A DNA stretch of 64,000 bases, taken from NCBI RefSeq assembly GCF_005239225.2, contig NC_133294.1, positions 17,125,631 to 17,189,630 of the forward strand. Reading direction: 5' to 3'. The translations under genes were made by a program, and so were the position numbers. The notes under the pieces are model-generated. The model saw only the letters and a list, made by a program, of their open reading frames with translations, was not told where the DNA came from and did not search any database. Positions 63,859 to 64,000 of this stretch are shown piece by piece (position 1 is the first letter of the stretch; each line of letters starts with the position of its first letter). This stretch comes from Populus alba. Lineage: Eukaryota > Streptophyta > Magnoliopsida > Malpighiales > Salicaceae.

Positions 63859-64000
63859 CCGGGGTTAATTGATTGTAGTTGTTTTCATTACTCAATGTCC
63901 TAAATTTTGCAATGGTTAATTTTTCAAATAATTTTAATCTTTCAAAAGGCTTATGGTTAGTTACTGAATTATTGTTTATGATTTTGTGATTTTTTTAGAT
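63859..64000. other. AT-rich right edge, no feature seen
   Basis: Unrelated to the partner copy of the duplication; no gene-like content. Confidence 0.5.

Overview
This is a plant nuclear window, about two-thirds A+T, from a woody eudicot. The close match of its receptor-kinase exons to Salicaceae-type S-domain kinases suggests poplar or willow; that is inference from family resemblance, not a search. Eukaryotic features are plain: seven-exon receptor-kinase genes with GT-AG introns, LTR retrotransposons with plant primer-binding sites, and short inverted-repeat transposons.

The backbone is a tandem array of G-type lectin (S-domain) receptor-like kinase genes, all on the - strand. From right to left: (a) 59590-63857, a broken 3' duplicate split by a solo LTR; (b) 58700-59255, a 5' exon stub; (c) 57484-57515, a start-codon relic; (d) 46326-49480, a complete seven-exon gene spoiled by one nonsense codon in exon 7; (e) 37211-40671, an intact seven-exon gene of 849 residues; (f) 15782-21154, a seven-exon gene with an intact first exon but several one-base losses in its kinase exons; (g) 7396-14040, a relic with only its extracellular and membrane exons, split by a copia element. 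One unrelated gene, a single-exon F-box protein (35218-36450, + strand), lies between (e) and (f).

Mobile DNA fills much of the rest. One Ty3/gypsy family with long LTRs (about 2.0-2.3 kb, with internal repeats of about 155 bp) is present four times: a decayed - strand element at the left edge (1 to about 6390), an old LTR piece (about 33180-34145), a decayed + strand element (49610-57453) and a solo LTR with a perfect 5-bp target duplication (59979-62016). A much younger Ty1/copia element (9072-13815) has nearly identical LTRs. Nested or scattered among these are a 469-bp TRIM, a 1,000-bp hAT-like non-autonomous element, a CACTA-type end fragment, several AT-rich MITEs of about 200 bp, Tat/Ogre-like LTR pieces and, unexpectedly, about 165 bp of bacterial-type (organelle-like) 23S rRNA inside the reverse transcriptase of the first gypsy element.

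Functionally, the only genes that look whole are the kinase at 37211-40671 and the F-box gene. The array looks like a birth-and-death cluster: tandem duplication makes copies, and stop codons, one-base losses and retroelement insertions remove them. The stretch 21155-34200 has no recognisable gene. I found no novel multi-gene system. The most notable items are the rRNA insert, the all-glutamine-codon stop pattern in the + strand gypsy element, the minimal TRIM, and a duplicated block that preserves before-and-after states for two MITE insertions.
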